A DNA stretch of 64,000 nucleotides, taken from the NCBI GenBank assembly GCA_036267635.1, contig DATAVR010000157.1, positions 1 through 64,000 on the forward strand, in the 5' to 3' direction. The stretch comes from JADGRB01 sp036267635. GTDB lineage: Bacteria > Myxococcota_A > Polyangia > Fen-1088. The notes under the pieces are model-generated. The model had not been told where the DNA came from. It ran no database searches and was given only the letters and a program-made list of their open reading frames with translations. The position numbers were made by a program, and so were the translations under genes. Numbering within the stretch: the first letter of the stretch is position 1; each line of letters begins with the position of its first letter. Below, piece by piece: positions 1-9,884 of this stretch.

Positions 1-1710
1 GGCGGCGGTGCCCTGCGCGTCGGCCGCCGCGCGCGCGGAGGCCTCCGCCTCCGCGAGGCGCTCGGTGTCCCGCGCCAGCGCCGCCTCGCGCGCCTCGAGC
101 CGCGCGATCGCCGACTCGAGCCCCACGCTCGACCCGCCCGCCAGCGTCCGCGCCCGCTCGAGCAACGGCTCGGGGAGCCCCATCCGCGCCGCGATGTCGA
201 ACGCGTAGGCCCGCCCCGGCGCCCCGACCGCCAGCCGAAAGGTCGGGCGGAGGCGTTCGAGGTCGTACTCCATCCCCGCGTTGGCGAACCGCGAATCGCT
301 CTCGCCGAGCGCCTTGAGGCTGTCGTAGTGGGTGGTGATCACCGCCAGCACCGGCCGGTCCGCCAGCGTCTCGGCCGTCGCGCGGGCGAGCGCCGCACCC
401 TGATCGGGATTGGTGCCCGCCATCAGCTCGTCGAGGAGCACGAGGGCCGGACCGGCGACCGGCGCGTTCAGGATCTCGGCCACGTTCGCCAGATGGCCCG
501 AGAAGGTCGACAGATCCCCGAGCACCGATTGCCGATCGCCGATGTCGGCTCGGACGGCGTCGAAGAAGCCGATCCGGCTGCCCGGCCCCGCCGCCACCAG
601 CAGCCCCGCCCGCGCCATCAGCGCCGCCAGCCCGACGGTTTTCATGAGCACCGTCTTGCCGCCCGCGTTGGGCCCGCTGACAATCAGGATGCGGGCGGTC
701 GCGCCGCCGAGCGCGACGTCGTTGGCCACGACCGCGCCGGTACCGCCCGACGCGGCATGGGCGAGCGCCAGCAGAGGGTGGCGCGCCTGGCGCAGATCGA
801 CGATCGGCTCGTCGACGATCGAGATCGCCGTGCCGCCGTAGGCGACGCCCAACCGCGCGGCCGCCGCGAACGCGTCGAGCGCCGCCAGCGCCGCGGCGCT
901 CTTGCGCAGCTCGGGCGCCACCACCGCGACGTCGGCGGTGAGCGCCTCGAGGATCCGCCGCGACTCGCGGCGAATGTCGAGCTCGACGACCTTGAGCCGG
1001 TTGTTCGCCGCCACCAGCGCCGTCGGCTCGACGAACACCGTCTCGCCCGTCCGCGAGGTGTCGTGGACGATCCCGAGGCCGAGCGACTTCGCAGAGGCCT
1101 TGAGAGGCAGCACGTAGCGCTCCGCGCGCACCGTGAAGAACTGGTCCTGCAGCACCGAGACGTAGTCGTCCGTGCGCATGAGCCGTTCGATAGCCCCCCG
1201 CGCATTCTCGGCCAGCCCCTTGCGCTCCTCGCGCAGCCGCGCCAGCTCCGGCGACGCCGCGTCGCTGATCTCGCCGGACGCGTCGAACGTTGTGCCGATC
1301 GTCCGCGCCAGCCCGCGCGGCGGATCGAGCCTCGCAGCGAGCGCCGCGATCTCCGGCGTGGCAGGACGCGTTCCACCGCGCGGCGCGAGAAACGCACGCC
1401 GCGCACTCTCCGCGATGTCGCTCAGCACCGCGACCGGCCGCAGTTCGTCGGCACCGAGCACGATCCCCTTCTCCGCCGAGGCGAGCGCCGCCTCGATCTC
1501 CGGCGCCGCCAACGACGGAAGCGGCTCTCCGGTACGGAGCAGCGCCGCCAGCTCCGCCACCGCGCCCATCCGACCCGCGGCCCCCTCCGCATCGGACGCC
1601 AGGGAAAGCGCCAGGCAGAGGGCCCGCCCAGCCGCCGACTGCGCCTCCGCCGCGAGGCGCTTGAGCAGCTCGGCCCAGTCGAGGACTTCGAAGAAACGAG
1701 ATTCGGTCAT
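1..1710 (-). CDS. mutS2: Endonuclease/ribosome-rescue ATPase MutS2 (3' end outside window)
   Basis: This is the first 570 codons of a MutS2-family protein; the C-terminal part, including any Smr nuclease domain, lies beyond the left edge. The ATG at 1710 opens directly with the clamp/lever region, without the mismatch-binding domain of true MutS, as expected for MutS2. A MutS-type Walker A motif (GPNAGGKT, near residue 345) and a Walker B segment (VLLDELMAGTNPD, near residue 420) are intact, followed by the start of a coiled-coil arm rich in Ala, Glu and Arg. MutS2 proteins are known as suppressors of recombination and as factors acting on collided ribosomes; which role applies here cannot be seen. 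The gene faces left, away from the decayed gene upstream. Confidence 0.93.
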   Translation of the reverse strand, partial: MTESRFFEVLDWAELLKRLAAEAQSAAGRALCLALSLASDAEGAAGRMGAVAELAALLRTGEPLPSLAAPEIEAALASAEKGIVLGADELRPVAVLSDIAESARRAFLAPRGGTRPATPEIAALAARLDPPRGLARTIGTTFDASGEISDAASPELARLREERKGLAENARGAIERLMRTDDYVSVLQDQFFTVRAERYVLPLKASAKSLGLGIVHDTSRTGETVFVEPTALVAANNRLKVVELDIRRESRRILEALTADVAVVAPELRKSAAALAALDAFAAAARLGVAYGGTAISIVDEPIVDLRQARHPLLALAHAASGGTGAVVANDVALGGATARILIVSGPNAGGKTVLMKTVGLAALMARAGLLVAAGPGSRIGFFDAVRADIGDRQSVLGDLSTFSGHLANVAEILNAPVAGPALVLLDELMAGTNPDQGAALARATAETLADRPVLAVITTHYDSLKALGESDSRFANAGMEYDLERLRPTFRLAVGAPGRAYAFDIAARMGLPEPLLERARTLAGGSSVGLESAIARLEAREAALARDTERLAEAEASARAAADAQGTAA

Positions 1711-1806
1711 CGGAGCGCGCCTGGACACTAGCCTGTGTCACTGCGCTTTGCCCAGCGGCCCGCGCCCTGCCAGCCCAGCCCCTGGGTGTCACACAACTCC
1801 GGGAAA

Positions 1807-2635
1807 CTATCTCGCCGCCTCTAAATCCAAGGTTCCGGACCGTTCTGAGATCTGCCTCAGATCGAAGAGCGAGAACAGTCGACCGTTGTCGCGGCACTCG
1901 ATGGCGAGCACCTTTTCCGCCGATCCCCGAATAGGACTTTTGTTATGGGGCCAACACCGCACTCTTGTTCGACAGGCAGCGCCTGCAGCACGCGAGTGGT
2001 GATCACCCCGCGGGCGTCATAGGCCGCGACTTCCAGGCGAGAGCACCTCACAAAGCCCGGCCCCGGATCTACGCACGCCGCGCAGACGATTTCATCTCCA
2101 CCTGGACTCACTGCTGCACCGCTACAGAGGCCAGTCGGAAGAAACACCTCGCTCTCCCGGTTCGCACGTACCAGCTTCACGAACCGAAATGGTTGCGACA
2201 AGAGGACGTCGTCGGAAGACAGCACGGTTAGGATGGTTACGCCGTCTCCGGTATCGACCTTCCACCATTGTCCGAGATATTTGCGACGGATTGTCGTCGA
2301 GGTGTCAGGCGCTATTTTCAGCACGTGTGGAACATCGACATATGGATGACGCGCTTCAATCTCGAGCCAGGCTCGTTCACCGCGTTCCAATCGATCCAGT
2401 CTCCCTCACATTCGGCGCGGCGGGCCAATTGGAGCTACCGCCGCGGGCGCCGATATTGGGGCTGGCACCGGGGACGGATCAACGCTCTTGCTGGAGACCG
2501 CCGCGCCGAGTGCCGGCGCTGGCAATGAAGACGGCGCAACGCTCTCGGCGTCCGGACATTGGCGCACGCCCCTCTGCGTCGGGGAGTAACTCGAATCGTT
2601 CCCCGAAGTAAAGGCAAAATGAGAAGCGCCTTCAA
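1807..2635 (-). pseudogene. Decayed or frameshifted secreted-protein gene
   Basis: Coding-like sequence is spread over more than one frame. A TTG at 2635 begins a short hydrophobic start (KALLILPLL). After a frame change near 2603 the frame becomes a Cys, Pro and Ala-rich linker like those of local lipoproteins (PAPALGAAVSS, VPAPISAPAAVAP). An in-frame TGA near 2409 interrupts it. The same frame then continues as a globular-looking body with Trp, Cys and Asp residues down to about 1935. There the plausible reading jumps frame into a tail containing VLAIECRDNGRLFSLFDL, which stops at 1807. Both frame changes sit at short homopolymers (GGGG, AAAA), so base-calling error is as likely as true decay. 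I do not recognise a family. Confidence 0.5.
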
Positions 2636-2675
2636 CCCGCTCGATAACGAGACGGCGCTGTATGCGCTCCCGACC

Positions 2676-4031
2676 CTACGGCTTGTCGATGGTGATGACG
2701 AGGTCGCAGGGGAACTCGAGGTTGAGACTCTCGGTCGACCCCGTGTTCTGGTACGTCGTGCACGCCGAGCCGAAGAGCTCGAGCTCGGTGTCACTTATCA
2801 TGTCCCAGCCGTTCATGTTGTTTGGATCGAGCGGGACCGACGCACCGTTGAGGAAGACGCCGCCCTCGCTCAGCTTGGTGAGATCGACCTTGATCGGGTT
2901 GTTAAGGGTCGACAGGTCGAAGACGCAGCTCGGGGGGATGGTATTGACCGCCGTGGAGATCTGCGTGACCAGGGTGGCCGTGCTGGTGTCACTCGGCGTG
3001 AAGGCCGAGGCGGTGCCGACGGTCGTATAGTTTGCCAGCGAGGTCATGCCCGTCCGGCCAGCCGAGGTAAACAGGGACTGCCAAGACATCCCAGTGGTCA
3101 TCGAGCCGTTGCACTGGTACCAGAAGTCCGTCGCGGTCGAGGCGCCCGACCCGGTCGGGATCCCGGTCCCTTGGCCGACACCGGCATTCGCCAGGTTCTT
3201 GAGCACCTGGGGCTCGATCTGATTGGGCGAGCTCGTATCGGGGATGCCGATCACCAGCGTCCCGATGCTGGGCGTCTGATTGTAGAGGTTCTGGACCTCG
3301 TAGGTGATGGCGTCCGCGGGACAGAGTGCGTTGCCGTCGTCGCAGAAATCCGTCTCGCTGTCGGTCACCAGCATCATGTACTTCGGCCCGTTCGTGGCGT
3401 CGGCCTGCAGCGTCGCCTCGACCATCGGGATCGCGGCGGACATTGGCGTATCTGCCTTCGACCCGTAGGGCTGCAGGGGCCCCCAGCTGTCGTAGGCCGT
3501 TTTGATGTTGCTGTAGTTGTTTAGGTCGGGCGCGACCTGCTGGTAGTCGAGCTTGCAGGAGCCGCTGGCGTGATCGCCAACGAAAGACGCGATCCCGAAC
3601 CGTACCTGCCCCTGCAGCTGCATGACGACCTGCTCGACAGCTGGCCGCAGGTTGAAGAAGACGCCGGTCGTCGCGGTGTCGAACTCGCTGCCCGAGAGGT
3701 CGACCAGGATCATGACCGTCGGCAGGGTCGGCGTGTGCGTGAGCTGGTCCGCCATGCAGCCGCCGTCCGCGGTGATCATCCCGCCGGTGCCGGTCATGAC
3801 GATGTCGCCGCCGCCCCCGCCGGAGCCGGTCACGACGACGCGGCCACCGGTGCCGCCGCCCGTGGCGCCGGAGCCGCCCTGACCGACCGTGGCGCCGCTG
3901 CCGCCCTGGCCTGCGGTGCTCGGCTTGACGCCGGCGGTGCAGCCGCCGACAGCGCCGAGCCACAGCGCCGCCGCCGATCCGGCGACGAGCAGGGTCGCGC
4001 GCGCGCGGCCGGTATAAGCGAGGTGATTCAC
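2676..4031 (-). CDS. Lipoprotein with von Willebrand factor A domain
   Basis: A 451-residue predicted lipoprotein. The start is the GTG at 4031, chosen because AGGAGG lies six bases upstream; an in-frame TTG at 4046 overlaps that ribosome site and is less likely. A signal peptide ends in a lipobox at Cys31 (AVGGC). A Gly/Ser/Thr-rich linker of about 60 residues follows, then a VWA domain with a full metal-ion-dependent adhesion site: DLSGS, a Thr in ADTPMS, and an Asp in LVTDSETDFCD. The C-terminal part carries Cys pairs (PPSCVFDL, FPCDLVI) seen in related myxobacterial VWA lipoproteins. VWA domains usually mediate metal-dependent protein binding at the cell surface; the partner is unknown. 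It is divergent from the giant Cys-rich lipoprotein gene, with 240 bases between them. Confidence 0.85.
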   Translation of the reverse strand: MNHLAYTGRARATLLVAGSAAALWLGAVGGCTAGVKPSTAGQGGSGATVGQGGSGATGGGTGGRVVVTGSGGGGGDIVMTGTGGMITADGGCMADQLTHTPTLPTVMILVDLSGSEFDTATTGVFFNLRPAVEQVVMQLQGQVRFGIASFVGDHASGSCKLDYQQVAPDLNNYSNIKTAYDSWGPLQPYGSKADTPMSAAIPMVEATLQADATNGPKYMMLVTDSETDFCDDGNALCPADAITYEVQNLYNQTPSIGTLVIGIPDTSSPNQIEPQVLKNLANAGVGQGTGIPTGSGASTATDFWYQCNGSMTTGMSWQSLFTSAGRTGMTSLANYTTVGTASAFTPSDTSTATLVTQISTAVNTIPPSCVFDLSTLNNPIKVDLTKLSEGGVFLNGASVPLDPNNMNGWDMISDTELELFGSACTTYQNTGSTESLNLEFPCDLVITIDKP

Positions 4032-4271
4032 GGGGGTCCTCCTCAAAAAGACTTACATTATCACGGGCGCCGCGCCAAGACTCCTGCGTCGCGGCCTGCC
4101 GGCCCCACGCTCCGACCTCGATCGCCATCGCCCGAAGTAGTGACCGTCGCGGCGGGCCGCCGATGACGCGCCGCCTTCGCCCGCCGGCCGCCGGAATGGA
4201 GATGGCGTCGCAGCTTTCGCTCGTGCTAATTTGGCCGCTTCCAAAAAAGGGGTGGCGGTGGCCGAGATTTG

Positions 4272-7200
4272 ATGAAGTCCTTCCTTAGCACTGCAGCGGT
4301 ACTGTTCCTGGCGGGGGTGTTGGTCGGCTGCGGCGGCCACAGCAGCACGACCCCCAAGAAGGACGCCGGTATGGGCGACCGCCGCGCCGACATGGGGATG
4401 TCGCCCCACGGCGATGGCGGCCCCGACGGCGGCGACGCAGGGCCATCCACCTGCGGCCTCACCGGTCCCAAGCAGGCCAACGGCGCCGCTTGCGCCTGCG
4501 ACGGCGAGTGCACGAACGGCCACTGCGTCGAAGGCGTCTGTTGCGACAGCGCCTGCACGGACGGCTGCGAGACCTGCACGGCGCCCGACGCGGGCGGCAC
4601 CTGTCTGCGGCGGACGGCGGGCTCGGCGCCGCGCAACGCCTCCGACTGCAAGGCGACCGACGCGACGAAGTGCGGGTACAACGGACTCTGCGACGGGGCG
4701 GGCGCCTGCCAGTACTTCTTCGGCAATACCTGCGCGAAGGGCAACTGCAACGGCAACGTCGTCGAGGGCGCCTCCGCCTGCGACGGAACCGGGGTTTGCA
4801 GGGCCGGCGCCACCACCATGCTGTGCCTCCCTTATGCCTGCAACCAGCAGACGGGAAGCTGCTACCAGCCCCCCTGCTCGAGCACCGACCAGTGCGACTC
4901 GCAGCACCAGTGCAACTTCACGACGGGGAGCTGTGGGACGGCCGGCAACGGCCAGTACTGCAACGGCAACAGCGACTGCCTCTCGGGGAGCTGCGCCGAT
5001 CACGTCTGTTGCAACATCGCCTGCCAGGGCGCCTGCGTCGCCTGCAACCTCCCCGGCCGCCTCGGGACCTGCTGGCCGATCGACTCGGGGAAGCCGGACC
5101 CGCGCGCCGTCTGCAAGGACCAGGGGCCGACCAGCTGCGGCCACGACGGGACCTGCGACGGCGTCGGCGGCTGCGCCAACTACGCGAAGGACACTCAGTG
5201 TCTCCAGCCGTCGTGCACCGGCAACCGCCTCAACACCGCGGGAACGTGCGACGGGCTCGGCACCTGCCGGGCGCCCGGCGTCCAGGACTGCCACCCCTTC
5301 CGCTGCGTCGACGGCGCCTGCACGAAGTCGTGCGAGACGGTCGCCGATTGCGATCAGGGGACGGCGTGCATCGCCAAGACCTGCGGCCCCAAGCCGATGG
5401 GCGCCAGCTGCCAGGCCGCGAGCGAGTGCTCGAGCAACTTCTGCGTCGACGGCGTCTGTTGTGAAAGCGCCTGCAACGGAACGTGCCAGTACTGCGCGCT
5501 GCCGACCTCGCCCGGCTTCTGCATGACGGTCGCCGCCGACAACCTGGATCCGCGCGGCGTCTGCCAGGACAAGGGAGCCGCCTCGTGCGGCACCAACGGC
5601 AAGTGCGACGGCACCGGCAGCTGCGAAACCTACGCGCAGGGGACCGTCTGCGGCAACGAATCGTGCACGAGCGGCGTCTACACGCCCCCCTCGACCTGCA
5701 ACACGACCGGCCAGTGTGTGGCCCCCGACTCGCGCCCCTGCGCGCCCTATGTCTGCAACGGCGGCACGCAGTGTTTCAACGTCTGCGCCACCAACGACCA
5801 GTGCAAGCCGCCCAACACCTGCAGCCCCTCGAACTCCTGCGGGCTCAAGGGGGCGGGGGCCGTCTGCGGCAGCAACGCGGAGTGCCAGTCCGGGCTCTTC
5901 TGCGCCCAGGGGTTCTGCTGCAACGCCCCCTGCAACGGGCCCTGCCAGTCGTGCGGCCTTCCGAACAGCATCGGCACCTGCACCAACGTGCCGGTCAACC
6001 AGGTCGATCCGTCGGCACAGTGCGCCGACCAGACGGGCCCCTCTTGCGGGACCAACGCGAAGTGCGACGGCAACGGCGGCTGCCAACTCTACGTGCAAGG
6101 GACGACCTGCGCCGCCTCGGTTTGCCCGAGCGGGACCTCCACGTTCACCGGCTCCTCGAGCTGCGACGGCGCCGGGAAGTGCGTCACGCCGAACAACGCC
6201 CCCTGCTTCCCGTACGAGTGCGGCGCCGGCATCTGCAAGAACTCCTGCACCTCCAACGCCGACTGCGCCTCGCCCGCGGTCTGCAACAGCAACGGTTCCT
6301 GCGGCCTCAAGTCCCCCGGACAGGCCTGCGTCACCGCGGCCGAGTGCGGGTCGGGCTTCTGCTCGCAGTCGGTCTGCTGCGCGACCGCTTGTACCGGCGT
6401 CTGTCAGTCCTGCGCTCTGCCCGCCGCGCCCGGGACCTGCAGCAACGTCGCCAACGGAACCGCCGATCCCGAAGGGACCTGCCACGATCAGGGGAACACC
6501 AGCTGCGGCACGGACGGCTTCTGCGACGGCAGCGGCGCTTGCCGGAAGTACGCCGGCGGCACCTCTTGCGCCCCGCCCTCCTGCCCGACCGGAAGCTCGA
6601 CCCTCACCTCGGGCCGCACCTGCGACGGCAAGGGAACCTGCCAGGCGCCGTCGACGATCTCCTGCGCCCCCTATGTCTGCAACGGCAGCACGGCCTGCAA
6701 GGCGGCCTGCTCGGTGGATGCGGACTGCCTCTCGCCCGAGATCTGCGATCCGGCGACCAGCCTCTGCGGCAACAAGAAGCGGCTCGGACAGACCTGCGCC
6801 GCGACCAGCGATTGTCTGACCAACAACAGCTGCGTCGACGGCGTCTGCTGCAGCGCGAGCTCGTGCGGAACCTGCCAGGCCTGCAACGTCGCCGGGAGCC
6901 CCGGGAATTGCGCCAACGTTCCGGCCAACACCACCGCGCCGCATGGCCTCTGCGCCGCGAGCCCCCCCTGCGGAAACACCGGCGCCTGTGACGGCACCGG
7001 CAAGTGCCAGCTGGGGGGAACCAGCGTCTCCTGCGGCACCGCGAGCTGCAGCGGCGCGACCTTCACGCCGGTCTCCCACTGCAACGGCACCGGCGCCTGC
7101 GCCGCGCCGACCTCGTCGGCTTGCACGGGCGGGTTCAATTGCAACACCAGCACCCAGAGCTGCAAGACGACCTGTACCGCCGACACCGACTGCGTCGCGC

Positions 7201-9851
7201 CGCTCACCTGCCAGGGCTCCGGCTCCACCAAGAGCTGCGCGCTCAAGCCGAACGGACAGACCTGTCCGGGCGGCGCCAGCCAGTGCATCAGCGGCCTCTG
7301 CACCGACGGCGTCTGCTGCGGCTCCGGCCCCTGCGGCACCTGCCAGGCCTGCAACGTCAACGGGCTCGGGAGCTGCGCCCCGATCGCGGTCGGCACGGCC
7401 GCCCCGAGCGGGCAATGCCCCGCCAACGGCACTTGCGGCAACACCGGCACCTGCAACGGAGCGGCCGCCTGCACACAGGCCGCAACCAGCGTGAGCTGCG
7501 GCGCCGCCTCGTGCAGCGCCGGCACCGCCACCACGGCAGCGTTCTGCTCGGGCAGCGGAACCTGCACGCCGCCGATCGTGTCGACCTGCCCTCCCTACAC
7601 TTGCAACGGGACCAAGTGCAACGTCACCTGCTCCCTCGACACCGACTGCGTGACCGCGGGCGGCAGCAACTATTACTGCACCGGAACCGGCGGCAGCTGC
7701 CTGGCGGTCAAGGCCATCGGCGTCGCCTGCTTCAGCAACCACGAGTGCGGCAGCGGCGCTTGCATCGACGGCGTCTGCTGCAACGCCAGCCCGACGGCCG
7801 GCTGCGGCGCTTGCCAGGCCTGCAACATCTCGGGGAGCTTCGGCACCTGCACGAACGTCGCCAACACCGTCGCAGAGCCGCACGGACGTTGCGCCGCCAA
7901 CGGAACCTGCGGCAACACCGGCAGCTGCAACGGCGCCGGCGCCTGCGCCCAGGCGGCGACCAACGTGAGCTGCGCGTCCGCCTCGTGCAGCGGAACGACG
8001 TTCACGCCGGGGGCCTTCTGCTCGGGCGGCGGAACCTGCTCCACCCCCGCGACGTCGAGCTGCGCTCCTTACATCTGCGGCGGGACGAGCTGCAACGTGA
8101 CCTGCTCCCTCGATACCGACTGCGTGCCGAGCGGCGGGAAGAACAGCTACTGCAGCAGCAGCAGCAACGGCAGCTGCCTGCCGGTCAAGGCGAACGGCGT
8201 CGTCTGTCTCAGCAACCACGAGTGCAGCAGCGGCGCCTGCATCGACGGCGTCTGCTGCAACACCACCCCCGCGCTCGGCTGTGGCACTTGCCAGGCCTGC
8301 AACGTCGCCGGGAGCCTCGGCACCTGCACGAACGTCCCCAATACGGCCGCCGAGCCGCACGGACGTTGCGCCACCAACGGCACCTGCGGCAACACCGGCA
8401 GCTGCAACGGCGCCGGTGCCTGCACCCAGGCAGCGACCACCGTGAGCTGCGCGCCCCCCGCCTGCAGCGGGACCACGTTCACGCCGACCGCCTTCTGCTC
8501 CGGCAGCGGAACCTGCTCGACCGCCGCGACCTCCAGCTGCGCCCCCTACCTCTGCGGCGGGACGAGCTGCGCCGCGACCTGCAACCTCGACACGGACTGC
8601 GTGCCGAGCGGCGGGAAGAACAGCTACTGCAGCGGCACGAACGGCAGCTGCCTGCCGGTCAAGACCAACGGCGTCGCCTGTCTCGGCAACCACGAATGCG
8701 GGAGCGGCGCCTGCATCGACGGCGTCTGCTGCAACAGCAGTCCGACCACCGGATGCGGGAGCTGCCAGGCTTGCAACGTCACCGGAAGCCTCGGCACCTG
8801 TGCCAACGTCCCGAGCACGGTGGCTGAGCCGCACGGCCGCTGCCCGGCGAGCGGCACCTGCGGCAACACCGGCGCCTGCGACGGCAACGGCGCCTGCCAG
8901 CAACAGCCGGCGACGGTGATGTGCAGCAACCCGTCATGCACCGGTGCCACGGCGACGCTGGCCTCGTTCTGCTCGGGCTCGGGCAGCTGTCCCACGGCCG
9001 CGACCGCCAGCTGCGGAGAATTCCTGTGCGGTGCGACCGCTTGCAGCACCACCTGCGGCATGGACAGCGATTGCAAGACCGGCGATTACTGCACGGCCAC
9101 CTCGAACGGCGTCTGCAAGCCCAAGAACGGCCTCGGGACCACCTGCGGCTCGGGCCACGAATGCGGCAGCGGCTTCTGTATCGACGGCGTCTGCTGCCAG
9201 ACGAACGGCTGCGGGACCTGCTCTTCGTGCAACCTCAACGGCCTCGGCACCTGCGCGGCGATCGCCTCGGGGACCGCGGCGCCGGCCGGCCAGTGCCCCC
9301 TCGGCGCGGCCTGCGGCAACACCGGCCTTTGCAACGGCTCCTCAGGCTGCCAACAGCAAGCGAGCGGCGCGAGCTGCGGCGGCAGCACCTCGTGCGCGTC
9401 GGGCTCGTCGCAGTTCACCGCGGCCCCCGCCTGCAACGGCGCCGGCAGCTGCGTCACCCCGAGCCCAATCAGTTGCGGCGCCTACACCTGCACCGCCAGC
9501 GGCTGCCCGAACAGCTGTGCGGCCGACGGCAACTGCGCCACGGGCAGTTATTGCAACGGCACGCACTGCGTCCCACAACAGACCTCCGGCGCCTGCACCA
9601 AGGATGATCAGTGCTTGGTTGGCGGTTGCGCGAACGGGTTCTGCTGCGCCGCCGCTTGCCCAGCCTGCCAAACCTGCGGAGCGACGGGGTGCGAGAACCT
9701 CCCTGACACGACGGTCTGCGCGAGCTCGTGCGCGGCCGACAACTCGAGCCTCTCCCAGACCTTCTGCAGCTCCGGGGCCTGTCTCGGCCTTCCGGTCGTC
9801 ACCACCTGTCCGTCGATGGTCTGCGACGGCACCCTCCTCGGCTGCCTGTAG
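4272..9851 (+). CDS. Giant Cys-rich repeat lipoprotein
   Basis: An 1859-residue predicted lipoprotein starting at the ATG at 4272 (an in-frame TTG lies just before it). The signal peptide ends in a lipobox at Cys20 (VLVGC), followed by a Lys/Asp/Gly-rich linker. The rest is a tandem array of about twelve Cys-rich units of roughly 130-160 residues. Each is marked by a (V/I)DGVCC-type motif, a CxxCQxC cluster, a GTCxNV segment, (S)CGxxGxCDGxGxC, PYxCNGxxC and a DCxxxxxC segment. Units eight to ten are much more alike than the others. There is no MYXO-CTERM tail; it ends in a plain VCDGTLLGCL. Such disulfide-rich architecture implies export and oxidative folding. The function is unknown; a surface adhesin, stalk or protective fibre is only a guess. 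Confidence 0.88.
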   Translation: MKSFLSTAAVLFLAGVLVGCGGHSSTTPKKDAGMGDRRADMGMSPHGDGGPDGGDAGPSTCGLTGPKQANGAACACDGECTNGHCVEGVCCDSACTDGCETCTAPDAGGTCLRRTAGSAPRNASDCKATDATKCGYNGLCDGAGACQYFFGNTCAKGNCNGNVVEGASACDGTGVCRAGATTMLCLPYACNQQTGSCYQPPCSSTDQCDSQHQCNFTTGSCGTAGNGQYCNGNSDCLSGSCADHVCCNIACQGACVACNLPGRLGTCWPIDSGKPDPRAVCKDQGPTSCGHDGTCDGVGGCANYAKDTQCLQPSCTGNRLNTAGTCDGLGTCRAPGVQDCHPFRCVDGACTKSCETVADCDQGTACIAKTCGPKPMGASCQAASECSSNFCVDGVCCESACNGTCQYCALPTSPGFCMTVAADNLDPRGVCQDKGAASCGTNGKCDGTGSCETYAQGTVCGNESCTSGVYTPPSTCNTTGQCVAPDSRPCAPYVCNGGTQCFNVCATNDQCKPPNTCSPSNSCGLKGAGAVCGSNAECQSGLFCAQGFCCNAPCNGPCQSCGLPNSIGTCTNVPVNQVDPSAQCADQTGPSCGTNAKCDGNGGCQLYVQGTTCAASVCPSGTSTFTGSSSCDGAGKCVTPNNAPCFPYECGAGICKNSCTSNADCASPAVCNSNGSCGLKSPGQACVTAAECGSGFCSQSVCCATACTGVCQSCALPAAPGTCSNVANGTADPEGTCHDQGNTSCGTDGFCDGSGACRKYAGGTSCAPPSCPTGSSTLTSGRTCDGKGTCQAPSTISCAPYVCNGSTACKAACSVDADCLSPEICDPATSLCGNKKRLGQTCAATSDCLTNNSCVDGVCCSASSCGTCQACNVAGSPGNCANVPANTTAPHGLCAASPPCGNTGACDGTGKCQLGGTSVSCGTASCSGATFTPVSHCNGTGACAAPTSSACTGGFNCNTSTQSCKTTCTADTDCVAPLTCQGSGSTKSCALKPNGQTCPGGASQCISGLCTDGVCCGSGPCGTCQACNVNGLGSCAPIAVGTAAPSGQCPANGTCGNTGTCNGAAACTQAATSVSCGAASCSAGTATTAAFCSGSGTCTPPIVSTCPPYTCNGTKCNVTCSLDTDCVTAGGSNYYCTGTGGSCLAVKAIGVACFSNHECGSGACIDGVCCNASPTAGCGACQACNISGSFGTCTNVANTVAEPHGRCAANGTCGNTGSCNGAGACAQAATNVSCASASCSGTTFTPGAFCSGGGTCSTPATSSCAPYICGGTSCNVTCSLDTDCVPSGGKNSYCSSSSNGSCLPVKANGVVCLSNHECSSGACIDGVCCNTTPALGCGTCQACNVAGSLGTCTNVPNTAAEPHGRCATNGTCGNTGSCNGAGACTQAATTVSCAPPACSGTTFTPTAFCSGSGTCSTAATSSCAPYLCGGTSCAATCNLDTDCVPSGGKNSYCSGTNGSCLPVKTNGVACLGNHECGSGACIDGVCCNSSPTTGCGSCQACNVTGSLGTCANVPSTVAEPHGRCPASGTCGNTGACDGNGACQQQPATVMCSNPSCTGATATLASFCSGSGSCPTAATASCGEFLCGATACSTTCGMDSDCKTGDYCTATSNGVCKPKNGLGTTCGSGHECGSGFCIDGVCCQTNGCGTCSSCNLNGLGTCAAIASGTAAPAGQCPLGAACGNTGLCNGSSGCQQQASGASCGGSTSCASGSSQFTAAPACNGAGSCVTPSPISCGAYTCTASGCPNSCAADGNCATGSYCNGTHCVPQQTSGACTKDDQCLVGGCANGFCCAAACPACQTCGATGCENLPDTTVCASSCAADNSSLSQTFCSSGACLGLPVVTTCPSMVCDGTLLGCL

Positions 9852-9884
9852 CCCGGCCAGCCGCGATCACCGGCTGAGCTGCGG

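Noticed and set aside
328..1731. Long plus-strand frame opposite mutS2
   Set aside because: The product is Arg/Gln/Asp-rich without motifs, while the minus strand encodes intact MutS2 Walker motifs.
4053..8903. Very long open frame on the minus strand opposite the Cys-rich lipoprotein gene
   Set aside because: Its product is low-complexity Ala/Gly/Arg/Val with no domain. It arises from high GC and the repeat structure on the other strand.
4500..9700. Regularly spaced repeats that might suggest a CRISPR array
   Set aside because: The repeats are long, imperfect, in frame and protein-coding; no constant short repeat with unique spacers and no cas gene.
9852..9884. Short inverted repeat between the convergent Cys-rich and histidine kinase genes as terminator
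   Set aside because: The stem is only about five pairs and no T-run follows; not enough to call.
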